Assembly: GCA_003520745.1 (NCBI GenBank)
Contig: DOUE01000015.1
Span: forward strand, 57,620 to 86,153
Direction of reading: 5' to 3'
DNA length: 28,534 nucleotides
Source: Erysipelotrichaceae bacterium
GTDB lineage: Bacteria > Bacillota_I > Bacilli_A > Erysipelotrichales > Erysipelotrichaceae
In this document: piece after piece, positions 1 through 6,788 of the stretch
Numbering within the stretch: position 1 is the stretch's first letter
Layout of the letters: every line of letters begins with the position of its first letter
Made by a program: the position numbers and the translations under genes
Notes under the pieces: model-generated
What the model was told of the DNA's origin: nothing
What the model saw: only the letters and a program-made list of their open reading frames with translations
Databases searched by the model: none

Positions 1-414
1 TCAGCGTTGGATCAGATCCCCCGTTTTGGCTTTGACATGATAGCTGTACGGAAGACGTTGGAGATGTTCGTACATCGCGTTTCTAACCTTCTCGGCGAAG
101 AATTCGGAGACTTGTCCGTTCCAACGTCCGCGAAGGTAGATGAACATTCCGATCAATAATTGGATCAAGACCAGGAGCGCGGCTCCGATCCCGAGGTTCC
201 CCCGTATCGCCAACACGCCGCCCAAAGCTTCGCTGATGGCGATCATGAACGGGTTGGTGATGGGATTGAGATTGATGACATTGTCGATTAAAAAACTAAA
301 CAGCAGCGGCGAAATCAGCGTCATCGAGACATACAGCAAAACGACAAGGATGATTCCGAGGGTTTTCAGTCGGTTTCCATATAGAAACCGCCAGACGAAC
401 TTCGCTTGTTTCAT
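1..414 (-). pseudogene. ABC exporter, N-terminal transmembrane part, ends at an in-frame TGA at the window edge
   Basis: The 137 residues match the start of a multidrug/lipid-type ABC exporter (half transporter with fused ATPase, normally about 570-620 aa). Two to three hydrophobic segments are visible (about residues 17-45 and 75-95). They are followed by the cytoplasmic-loop motif RLPYSYHVKAKTGDLIQR, which in this family usually continues with Cys/Ala-Thr-Ser-Asp-Val. Here the next codon, bases 3-1, is TGA, so the reading frame stops after QR. A single change from a Cys codon (TGC/TGT) would explain it. The start ATG at 414 has a good site (AAAAAAGGAGGG). Whether the gene is really broken, or the remainder lies in another frame to the left, cannot be seen from this window. 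TGA is a stop elsewhere in the window. Confidence 0.7.
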
Positions 415-433
415 GCTTTCCCTCCTTTTTTCA

Positions 434-456
434 AATAAAAAGCACCTGATGGGTGC
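434..456 (-). terminator. Rho-independent terminator directly before the ABC exporter start
   Basis: On the minus strand a 5-bp GC-rich stem (GCACC/GGTGC, loop CATCA) is followed by TTTTTATTT. It lies about 20 nt in front of the ABC exporter ATG. It may close the NusG-II/Gx operon or act as a leader attenuator for the exporter. I see no separate promoter between the hairpin and the ATG. Confidence 0.5.
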
Positions 457-535
457 CGTGTTTCCTACCGCATCAAAGCGGACGAAACCAGTGCGTCACC
501 TTACGTAAGATTTTGAATGGATTCTTGAACAAGGA

Positions 536-616
536 TCATACCGCGATTCCCCCCGCAAGAAAAAAGATATCCCGCGAAGCCTTGAAAACCGGATTGTGAT
601 CCTTGGTTCTCTTCAT
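536..616 (-). CDS. Small 26-residue ORF coupled to the Gx transporter gene
   Basis: The start ATG overlaps the TGA stop of the Gx gene (ATGA), and GGAGGATATTCCGT supplies a ribosome binding site, so translation is plausible. The peptide (MKRTKDHNPVFKASRDIFF... ending LAGGIAV) has a basic N-terminus and a short hydrophobic end. It stops at TGA, which again forms an ATGA with a further 12-codon ORF ending at 501. If the TGA is read through, the same frame gives a basic tail (SLFKNPFKILRKVTHWFRPL). The unit could therefore be a broken gene of about 47 codons. I do not recognise the family, and it could also be chance. Confidence 0.35.
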   Translation of the reverse strand: MKRTKDHNPVFKASRDIFFLAGGIAV

Positions 617-1125
617 ACGGAATATCCTCCTTTCATGATTCTTCGAAGTACCTGATGGGCCAGCGTACCGGTGATGATTCCGGTTGGAACGGCGCTAAGC
701 CACATGATCGGCAGCCAATACACCATCAGCCATGTACCGTTGAGGAAACAAATCACCAGGATTTGACCCAAACAGTGGAAGGTCGCGGAAGCGACGCTTA
801 ACCCGATGATGCTTAAACGTGTCGTTTTGCGTAGGACGACCACCATCAAGGTGCTCAGAAGTACGCCGGCCAACGATAACCAGAACCCCGTCCCGAAAAT
901 GATACCACGCAATAGCGACGCTATCAAGACGCGCATGAGATTAACATTGAACATTTCTTTATAAGAAAACATAAAAAAGGTGATTAAACCAAGGATATTG
1001 GCCAATCCCAGCTTAACGCCCGGTATGGGAATCGGTAAGGACGGCTCCATCATATGCAGCAGAATGCTCATCGCCAACAACATCGTCAGCAACGACAAGC
1101 GCCGTGTTTTGCTTTTTGAATTCAT
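613..1125 (-). CDS. Gx transporter family protein (EetB-like, HepPPS-I fold)
   Basis: A 170-residue integral membrane protein with five to six hydrophobic segments. It carries the family signature near the N-terminus: a Leu/Met-rich first segment, then PSLPIPIPGVKLGLANI. The family was once called heptaprenyl diphosphate synthase component I and is now known as Gx or EetB-like, related to ECF S-components. In Listeria the homologue belongs to the flavin-based extracellular electron transfer locus. The start at 1125 is chosen because ATGA overlaps the stop of the NusG-II gene; the longer open frame upstream lies inside that gene. The two genes are clearly one translation-coupled operon. Substrate not shown by the sequence. 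Confidence 0.8.
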   Translation of the reverse strand: MNSKSKTRRLSLLTMLLAMSILLHMMEPSLPIPIPGVKLGLANILGLITFFMFSYKEMFNVNLMRVLIASLLRGIIFGTGFWLSLAGVLLSTLMVVVLRKTTRLSIIGLSVASATFHCLGQILVICFLNGTWLMVYWLPIMWLSAVPTGIITGTLAHQVLRRIMKGGYSV

Positions 1126-1502
1126 TTTACCTGCGTGTCCTCCCCATCCGGATCCTCGGTCGCGTTCTCGATGATGATGACGATATGGTTGGGTAGGCAA
1201 ACGATGGGGACGTTGGCATACTGCACCCAGCCCTGGATCGAACAAAGATGATACGGCGACGTTTCCTTCTCGACCCGGATCGCCTTATCCTTCACTTCGA
1301 TGAACACTTCGCCCAAGGTTCCCTGGACCGTGTAGTTCTTGTTTTGAGACATGTCGATGCGCAACACTTCCTTATCGCGATACGAAACGACCGCGACGGT
1401 GTTAGCCCCCGTACTGGAAGTCACGAACCATTGCATCGTTCCATACAGGACAAGCGCGGCGATCAAAACGATGCCGATGAAGATTTTATCGGAGCGGTTC
1501 AT
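1122..1502 (-). CDS. NusG domain II-containing exported protein (EetA-like)
   Basis: 126 residues: a membrane anchor at about residues 7-26, then a small extracytoplasmic domain with the features of stand-alone NusG domain II proteins (YRDKEVLRIDMS, YTVQGTLGEVFIEVKD, CSIQGWVQYANVPIVCLPN). Two Cys residues lie in this outer part. The start at 1502 is preceded by TAGGAGGAAACACC. A possible promoter (TGATAGAAT, an extended -10) lies about 20 nt further up. The pairing with the next Gx gene by an ATGA overlap is the typical EetA-EetB order. No FMN-binding lipoprotein, ApbE or NDH-2 gene is seen next to it, so a role in electron transfer is inferred from family context only. Confidence 0.8.
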   Translation of the reverse strand: MNRSDKIFIGIVLIAALVLYGTMQWFVTSSTGANTVAVVSYRDKEVLRIDMSQNKNYTVQGTLGEVFIEVKDKAIRVEKETSPYHLCSIQGWVQYANVPIVCLPNHIVIIIENATEDPDGEDTQVK

Positions 1503-1521
1503 GGTGTTTCCTCCTAGCCCA

Positions 1522-1590
1522 TCCATTCTATCAAAAAGAAGCAAAAAAGAAAAGGAATGCGTCGGCGTGATCGAACATCGATTCCCCTTT
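1522..1590 (-). terminator. Possible terminator after the arginase gene
   Basis: On the minus strand AAGGGGAAT can pair with ATTCCTTTT (two G-U pairs) around a 25-nt loop holding an inner ATCGA/TCGAT stem, and the next bases are a T-rich run (TTTTCTTTTTT). The long loop makes this only a moderate call. Confidence 0.35.
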
Positions 1591-2434
1591 ATGCACATTC
1601 CCCGTTTAATTTCGACTGAACCATCGCATCCATCCGCAAGATCAATTCGACGGTCTTCCCTTGGTCGTGGACCGGGTTGAACTCGACGATGTCCATGGAA
1701 GAAACATGGACGCTGTCAAAGCCCAATTCGACCAAGTCCAAGGCTTGATCCGGAGTCAATCCGCCGCCGACCGGCGTGCTGACACCGGGACAAAGGGATG
1801 GGTCCATACTGTCGACATCGAAACTGAGGTGGATTTCATCCAAGGCCTCAAGAAACGATTTCACTTGGTCTTTGGTCCACTCAAACCCATTTATATCGAT
1901 GTCGTCCTGTGTAATCCACTTGAGTCCCCAGGACTTCATCAACTCTTCTTCCTTTTCGTCCAGACTACGTATCCCCACCAACAGGATCTTATCGCTGTCC
2001 ACCGTGTTGCTTCCCACAATCTCGAGTAGTTTCGGATGTCCGTAACCTTGTGCAACCGCCAATGGCATCCCGTGGATGCGTTTTGATTCGCTGGAGAGAT
2101 GGGTGTTGCAATCTCCGTGCGCATCGATCCATAACACTCCCCGGTTCTTGTTATCCAACGCGGCGATCGTCGCGATCGCCAGGGAGTGATCCCCTCCGTA
2201 GACGAGGGGGAACTCCCCTGCTTGATCCGTTTTTGTCACTTCATGTTTTAATCTTGTTAGAAAATCATGGAGCGTATTCAAGTGAAGAATCTCGCCTTCG
2301 CTTTCGTTTTTCTTTTCCACCGTCACGACGGTCTCAAAGGTCAATCCTCGCGTCTGTAAAGACTGGATCGCCAGTTGGGAACCATGGATGTCGCATCCTT
2401 CATTAACGGGGGCGCCGATTCGTCGTAGTTTCAT
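1589..2434 (-). CDS. rocF: Arginase (ureohydrolase family)
   Basis: 281 residues, close to the usual 295-300 of bacterial arginases. It hydrolyses L-arginine to ornithine and urea with a binuclear Mn centre. All metal-binding blocks are visible: GGDHS (His83), DAHGD (Asp104, His106, Asp108) and SFDVDSMDP (Asp206, Asp208). A Gly/Pro-rich CPGVSTPVGGGL substrate loop follows. The DAHGD and DVDSMDP variants fit arginase better than agmatinase (usually DAHxD with DVD-DP), but formimidoglutamase or agmatinase activity is not excluded. The start at 2434 is chosen for GAAAGGAAGACCC and because it begins MKLRRIGAP. The gene stands alone, with its own likely promoter. Confidence 0.85.
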   Translation of the reverse strand: MKLRRIGAPVNEGCDIHGSQLAIQSLQTRGLTFETVVTVEKKNESEGEILHLNTLHDFLTRLKHEVTKTDQAGEFPLVYGGDHSLAIATIAALDNKNRGVLWIDAHGDCNTHLSSESKRIHGMPLAVAQGYGHPKLLEIVGSNTVDSDKILLVGIRSLDEKEEELMKSWGLKWITQDDIDINGFEWTKDQVKSFLEALDEIHLSFDVDSMDPSLCPGVSTPVGGGLTPDQALDLVELGFDSVHVSSMDIVEFNPVHDQGKTVELILRMDAMVQSKLNGECA

Positions 2435-2460
2435 GGGTCTTCCTTTCGTTGATTGCATTG

Positions 2461-2469
2461 ATTATACCA
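2461..2469 (-). promoter_or_regulatory. Extended -10 promoter for the arginase gene
   Basis: Minus-strand TATGGTATAAT gives a perfect TATAAT (2461-2466) with an upstream TGG. No good -35 is seen 17 bp upstream. It lies just behind the T-run of the ktrBA terminator. Confidence 0.5.
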
Positions 2470-2472
2470 TAA

Positions 2473-2495
2473 GAAAAAGAACGGTCTCCCGTTCT
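2473..2495 (-). terminator. Terminator of the ktrB-ktrA operon
   Basis: Minus-strand AGAACGG-GAGA-CCGTTCT is a perfect 7-bp stem followed by TTTTCTT. The stem overlaps the ktrA TAG stop codon. Confidence 0.75.
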
Positions 2496-3162
2496 AGATT
2501 TTTCCGAGATACTCGAATTTTTCGAATTCGTCGTTTTGCACGATCACCAAAAGTTGGTCGTCGGCTTCGATGACATAATCCGCAGCCGGTGAAATCTTCA
2601 GGCTTTCCCCCGGATGTTTGCGGATCCCCAGGATGTTGACCCCGTATTTCGTGCGGAGATCCAAATCGATCAGCGCTTTGCCGACCCAATTGCGCGGCGA
2701 ATGGAGTTCCATGATACTGTATTCGTCGTCGATGTCGACCATTTCGATGACATTGCGGCTCAACAGTGTTTTTGCGACGCGCTCGCCCATTTCCTTTTCG
2801 GGACGGACGACTTTGTCGGCGCCGATCTTCAGGAGGATCTGCATGTACATTTTGTTCTTCGCTTTCGCCAAGATGTACGGAACACCCAGTTCCTTCAAAT
2901 TCAAAATCGCCATGATCGATTCTTCTAGGCGGCTACCCGTCGCGACGACGGCGACGTCGGCGTCTTCCACGCCGATGGCGCGTAGTTGGTCGATGTCGGT
3001 GAAGTCCGCTTGGACGGCTTGCGTCGCGAACTCGCTGACGCGTTCGACACAGGAAATGTCCTTGTCGATGCCGATGACTTCGCAGTTGTATTCGCTTAAG
3101 GTTTTGGCGATGGTCGAACCGAAGATTCCAAGTCCGAGGATAGCGTAGGTTTTTTGTTTCAT
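2494..3162 (-). CDS. ktrA: KtrA/TrkA-type potassium uptake regulatory subunit
   Basis: 222 residues, the normal length of KtrA. An N-terminal RCK_N Rossmann domain carries GLGIFG (Gly10, Gly12, Gly15) and an acidic residue pair after strand 2 (IDKD) for nucleotide binding. The RCK_C domain lies at about residues 135-222 (DDEYSIMELHSPRNWVGKAL to the end). KtrA forms a cytoplasmic octameric ring that gates the KtrB membrane subunit in response to ATP/ADP and, in related proteins, c-di-AMP. The gene lies 12 bases after ktrB. Its ribosome binding site (AAGGAG) begins at the ktrB stop codon, so both are one operon. Confidence 0.92.
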   Translation of the reverse strand: MKQKTYAILGLGIFGSTIAKTLSEYNCEVIGIDKDISCVERVSEFATQAVQADFTDIDQLRAIGVEDADVAVVATGSRLEESIMAILNLKELGVPYILAKAKNKMYMQILLKIGADKVVRPEKEMGERVAKTLLSRNVIEMVDIDDEYSIMELHSPRNWVGKALIDLDLRTKYGVNILGIRKHPGESLKISPAADYVIEADDQLLVIVQNDEFEKFEYLGKI

Positions 3163-3174
3163 GAGGTTGGCTCC

Positions 3175-4566
3175 TTATCCGATCAGGATGTCCGCGTTCG
3201 GATATTTGATTTCATTGATTTTAGCGTTGTGGTGCGATCTTCCCAAGGAGAGGATCAAGGTCAACGGACCGATGCGGCCCAGATACATCAGGGCAATGAT
3301 GATGATTTTCCCGGGGATCGACAAGGAAGCGGTGACGCCCATCGACAACCCGACGGTCGCGATGGCGGATACGGCTTCAAACGATAGGACCAGGAAATCC
3401 GCGTCTTCCGTGATCGTCAGCAACAAGATGCCTGTGATCAAGGTGACCAGCATCATGAAGGCGATGATGAAGGATTTACGGAAGAGTTGACGCGGGATGC
3501 AACGATTGAAGATGACGACTTCGGAACGGCCTTTGATTTCAGCGACGATCATCAGGACAAGGATCGCGATGGTCGTCGTCTTGATCCCGCCCGCGGTACC
3601 GCCCGGCGATCCCCCGATGAACATGTAGATCATCATGAAGAACTGGGTGAACGGACGAAGGTTTCCGATGGTCAGCGTACTGAAGCCGGCGGTGCGTAAG
3701 GTCGTGGATTGGAAGAAGGAAGCCATGAGTTTCGAACCGAAGCTTAACGGTGCCAACCCCAGAGGATTGGTGAATTCGATGACAAGGATCAATATCGTAC
3801 CGCTGGCCAAGAGAATCATCGTCATCCACAAGACGATTTTCGTATGGAGGCGCAGATGCTGGGCGGCGGATTTGAACGTGCATTTTTTACGCAGGATGGA
3901 TTTGGCGCTCTGCGTCAAATCGAACCAGACCCCGAATCCCAAGCCACCCATGATGATCAACGCGGCGACCGTCAGGCTAACCAAGGGGTCGTTGACGTAA
4001 CCGACCAAGCTGCTCGGACCGAGGTTGTCGAGTCCGGCGTTACAGAACGCGGAAACGGAAACGAACAACGCTTTATACAAACCGGAAAGCATTCCGAATT
4101 GAGGGACGAAGCGAAACGACAGAAGCACGAAACCGAAACCTTCGAAGATCGCGGTATAGACCAGGATGAACTTCAGAAAATGTCCGAGATTCCCCAAGGT
4201 CGGACGGTTGACCGCTTCCGACATCGCGAGTTTTTCCGCATGCGAGAGTTTGCCACCGACGAAAATCAGGAAAACGGCGATCAAGGTCATCAAACCCAAT
4301 CCGCCGATCTGCATCAGCAACAAAATGATGAACTGACCGAAGATCGTATATTGGTCCAACGGAACGATGGTCGTCAAACCGGTAACGCAAACCGCCGAGG
4401 TCGATGTGAACAGGTGTTCGATGAATCCTGTCCCTTGGACCTTATTACTGATCGGCAGCCACAACAAGAGGGCGCCGGTCGTAATGACGAATGCGAAACT
4501 CATCGCGATTTGTTGGGCGGGTGTATACCGCTTCAACCACGCAAACTTCTCTACCCAAGCGTCCAT
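3175..4566 (-). CDS. ktrB: KtrB/TrkH-type potassium channel subunit
   Basis: 463 residues with four M1-P-M2 repeats, as expected for the SKT superfamily. All four pore loops keep the selectivity-filter glycine: SAVCVTGLTT, SVSAFCNAGLDN, TTLRTAGFST and SAIATVGLSMG. The protein conducts K+ (often with Na+ coupling) across the cytoplasmic membrane and works with KtrA encoded just downstream. The start at 4566 (MDAWVEKF) is preferred because GGGAGG sits 6 nt before it; the earlier ATG at 4587 has no such site. A promoter lies directly upstream, giving a leader of only about 20 nt. Confidence 0.92.
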   Translation of the reverse strand: MDAWVEKFAWLKRYTPAQQIAMSFAFVITTGALLLWLPISNKVQGTGFIEHLFTSTSAVCVTGLTTIVPLDQYTIFGQFIILLLMQIGGLGLMTLIAVFLIFVGGKLSHAEKLAMSEAVNRPTLGNLGHFLKFILVYTAIFEGFGFVLLSFRFVPQFGMLSGLYKALFVSVSAFCNAGLDNLGPSSLVGYVNDPLVSLTVAALIIMGGLGFGVWFDLTQSAKSILRKKCTFKSAAQHLRLHTKIVLWMTMILLASGTILILVIEFTNPLGLAPLSFGSKLMASFFQSTTLRTAGFSTLTIGNLRPFTQFFMMIYMFIGGSPGGTAGGIKTTTIAILVLMIVAEIKGRSEVVIFNRCIPRQLFRKSFIIAFMMLVTLITGILLLTITEDADFLVLSFEAVSAIATVGLSMGVTASLSIPGKIIIIALMYLGRIGPLTLILSLGRSHHNAKINEIKYPNADILIG

Positions 4567-4594
4567 AGGACCTCCCATGTCAAGCACTTAATCT

Positions 4595-4622
4595 AATATA
4601 CTCCGAAAATTAGGAAATTCAA
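4595..4622 (-). promoter_or_regulatory. Promoter of ktrB-ktrA
   Basis: Minus-strand TTGAAT (4617-4622), 16-bp spacer, TATATT (4595-4600). Confidence 0.55.
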
Positions 4623-4699
4623 GTGGAATCAATACAAATTGACAACTTAACCCCCGTTTTGCTTGTCAATCCTATTTTATTCCTTTTTAAGGAGGCATG

Positions 4700-4724
4700 C
4701 AAACGAAAACGGGCTACTCGCCCG
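4700..4724 (-). terminator. Terminator of the OsmC-family gene
   Basis: Minus-strand CGGGC-GAGTA-GCCCG followed by TTTTCGTTT. The loop contains the gene's TAG stop codon. Confidence 0.5.
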
Positions 4725-5121
4725 CTTCGACAAATTCAACGATGCACGACATTTTGGCGACGGACGCCAAGGTATTATAGACGGAACAGTATTTCGTGGC
4801 CAGATGCATGGATTTTTCCAGGGCTTCGTTGTTTAAACCGTCGGGTAGCGATACTCTAACGATCACTTCTTCCAGCATGGTCGGGATCTCTGTACGCTTG
4901 GTTCCTTCGACCGCATAATCGGCGAAAGGCAGGACGATCCGTTTCTTTTCTAGAATCTCTAGGAAAGTGGAATGGAGGCACGCGACCAGCGCGGCTTGCA
5001 ATAGGTCGTAAGGTCTGGCTTGATCGGCTTGGACCCCGATGGCGACTTCGCCTTCACGTAAGATCAACGTTCCGTCAAAGCCCTGTGCGAAATGCAGACG
5101 GGCGGATACATGGGATGCCAT
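4714..5121 (-). CDS. OsmC/Ohr family thiol-dependent peroxidase
   Basis: 135 residues, the usual size of OsmC-family proteins. The two conserved redox cysteines are present in family context: Cys48 in ALVACLHSTF and Cys112 in KYCSVYNTL. Family members reduce organic hydroperoxides in the cytoplasm with a Cys pair, recycled by lipoyl proteins or thioredoxin. The sequence is closer to the general YhfA/OsmC-like branch than to Ohr, whose second motif is usually CPVS. A strong start (GGAGGAAAACACA before ATG 5121) and a near-consensus promoter are present. Transcribed alone, divergent from the FAD gene. Confidence 0.82.
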   Translation of the reverse strand: MASHVSARLHFAQGFDGTLILREGEVAIGVQADQARPYDLLQAALVACLHSTFLEILEKKRIVLPFADYAVEGTKRTEIPTMLEEVIVRVSLPDGLNNEALEKSMHLATKYCSVYNTLASVAKMSCIVEFVEAGE

Positions 5122-5181
5122 TGTGTTTTCCTCCGTTTCACGATATCCGATGAATTGAACATCAAATCATCGAACGAGTTG

Positions 5182-5210
5182 ATTATTCCATAGGCATCGG
5201 ACGATGTCAA
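5182..5210 (-). promoter_or_regulatory. Near-consensus promoter of the OsmC-family gene
   Basis: Minus-strand TTGACA (5205-5210), 17-bp spacer, TGG-AATAAT (-10 at 5182-5187 with an extended TGn). Confidence 0.75.
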
Positions 5211-5239
5211 CTTAACTGAAAAGCAAAACCAGGATTTTC

Positions 5240-5268
5240 TTGAATTTTACCGATGGAGTTGGTATAAT
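5240..5268 (+). promoter_or_regulatory. Promoter of the FAD-dependent dehydrogenase gene
   Basis: TTGAAT (5240-5245), 17-bp spacer, TGG-TATAAT (-10 at 5263-5268). It is followed by AAAGGAGG (5280-5287) before ATG 5294. Confidence 0.75.
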
Positions 5269-5293
5269 CCTTGCGGTCTAAAGGAGGATTTCC

Positions 5294-6682
5294 ATGGAAA
5301 AAGCAAATGTCGTCATCATCGGCGGCGGGATCAGCGGATTGATGGCCGCGACGAGGCTCATTCAAACCCGTCCTGAATTGAAGGTCGTTCTCTTGGAAAA
5401 AGGATTCGATATCGATACCCGTACCTGTCCCATCGTGACCGGCAAGGTCCCCACCTGCATCCGCTGCAATTCCTGCGGGATCATGGAAGGGTTGGCCGGC
5501 GCCGGTGCCTATTCCGACGGGAAATACGTCATATCCACCGAATACGGGGGATGGCTGACGGATTTCATGGAAAAACCCGAAGTCATGAAGTATATCGAAC
5601 AAGCCGACGCGATCCTGGTTGAAAACGGGGCGACGACGGAACGCTTCAACCCGAGCAATGAATTGAAAACCTTGTGCCTCCAGCACGATCTACATATGCA
5701 GCAAGCCCAATTGAAACATCTCGGGACCGATGCGAACTTTTCCACGATGAAAAACATGGTGGATGCCCTGCGGGGTAAGGTCGACATACGTACCCGCAGC
5801 ACGGTGACGGACGTGGACGGGGATCACAAGATCGTCACCTACATCCACAATAAGGAAGAAATCAAACTCGAAGCCGACGTCGTCATTTTCGCGGTCGGAC
5901 GCGCGGGAAGCAATTTCTTCTCGAAGTGGTGCCAGCGTCACGGCATCAAACTTTCAAACAACCAAGTGGACATCGGCGTACGCGTCGAACTCCCCTATGA
6001 AGTCTGGAAACATTTCTCCAGCGTCATCTACGAACCCAAGATCTGGTTCCGCTCCAAGAAATACGGCGATGTCACCCGCATGTTCTGCTTCAACGAACGC
6101 GGCCAGGTCGTCATGGAAAACACCAACGACATCCTGACGGTCAACGGACATGCCTATAAGGACGAGGCGAAGAAGTCGCCCAACAGCAACTTCGCGCTCC
6201 TATCGACCATCAAATTCACCACGCCCTTCAACGAGCCCATCGATTATGCCCGCCATGTGGCGCGGCTGGGTAACCTCATCAGCGGAGGCAGCGTGTTGGT
6301 CCAACGCTTCGGCGATCTGATCGTCGGACGCCGTACGGATGAAAAGCGTTTGTCCTCTTCCACCGTCGTCCCGACCTTGAAGGCCGTCCCGGGGGATCTC
6401 TCCCTCTGCATGCCCAAGCGCCAGCTCGACAACATCATCGAGACCCTGTACGCCTTGGACGAAATCGCACCGGGGACCGCCAACCACGACACCCTCTTGT
6501 ACGGCGTGGAATGCAAGTATTATTCCGCCCGTCCCGAATGCGTCGATTTCGAACTGACCAAGTACCCGGGATGCTATGCGATCGGGGATGGCGCGGGATT
6601 CACGCGTTCCCTCTCCCAAGCGGCCGCAAACGGGCTCTATGTCGCCGATCTATTACTGAAGAAGGACGATTTCACGAAATAA
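5294..6682 (+). CDS. FAD-dependent dehydrogenase, COG2509-type (substrate unknown)
   Basis: 462 residues. The N-terminus is a dinucleotide-binding fold (VVIIGGGISG, Gly10-Gly15), followed by an FAD-binding pattern at VVLLEKG. A cysteine cluster sits early: Cys45 in TCPIV, then Cys55, Cys58 and Cys61 in CIRCNSC, followed by GLAGAGAYSDGKY. This block is typical of the uncharacterised NAD(FAD)-utilising dehydrogenase group. The C-terminal GCYAIGDGAGFTRSLSQAAANG is the second FAD contact, and Ser-Gln-Ala-Ala is usual there. The enzyme is cytoplasmic. The reaction is not known for the family. The next gene on the strand is purA, but a separate promoter lies between them. Confidence 0.8.
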   Translation: MEKANVVIIGGGISGLMAATRLIQTRPELKVVLLEKGFDIDTRTCPIVTGKVPTCIRCNSCGIMEGLAGAGAYSDGKYVISTEYGGWLTDFMEKPEVMKYIEQADAILVENGATTERFNPSNELKTLCLQHDLHMQQAQLKHLGTDANFSTMKNMVDALRGKVDIRTRSTVTDVDGDHKIVTYIHNKEEIKLEADVVIFAVGRAGSNFFSKWCQRHGIKLSNNQVDIGVRVELPYEVWKHFSSVIYEPKIWFRSKKYGDVTRMFCFNERGQVVMENTNDILTVNGHAYKDEAKKSPNSNFALLSTIKFTTPFNEPIDYARHVARLGNLISGGSVLVQRFGDLIVGRRTDEKRLSSSTVVPTLKAVPGDLSLCMPKRQLDNIIETLYALDEIAPGTANHDTLLYGVECKYYSARPECVDFELTKYPGCYAIGDGAGFTRSLSQAAANGLYVADLLLKKDDFTK

Positions 6683-6685
6683 CCT

Positions 6686-6714
6686 TTGACATAACACGGT
6701 GATATTGTTATCTT
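6686..6714 (+). promoter_or_regulatory. Promoter upstream of purA
   Basis: TTGACA (6686-6691), 17-bp spacer, TATCTT (6709-6714). The expected transcription start (about 6721) falls just before the hairpin at 6725-6751. Confidence 0.6.
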
Positions 6715-6724
6715 TAGAAGTGTA

Positions 6725-6763
6725 ACAGGACACACCCATCGTATGTCCTGTCTTTCTTTTTTA
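6725..6763 (+). terminator. Terminator-like hairpin in the purA leader
   Basis: A perfect 8-bp stem ACAGGACA/TGTCCTGT (6725-6732 and 6744-6751, 11-nt loop) is followed by CTTTCTTTTTT. It ends the FAD gene transcript. Because a promoter sits in front of it, it may also attenuate purA. Confidence 0.7.
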
Positions 6764-6788
6764 CACAGTACCTTAAGGAGGATCCACC

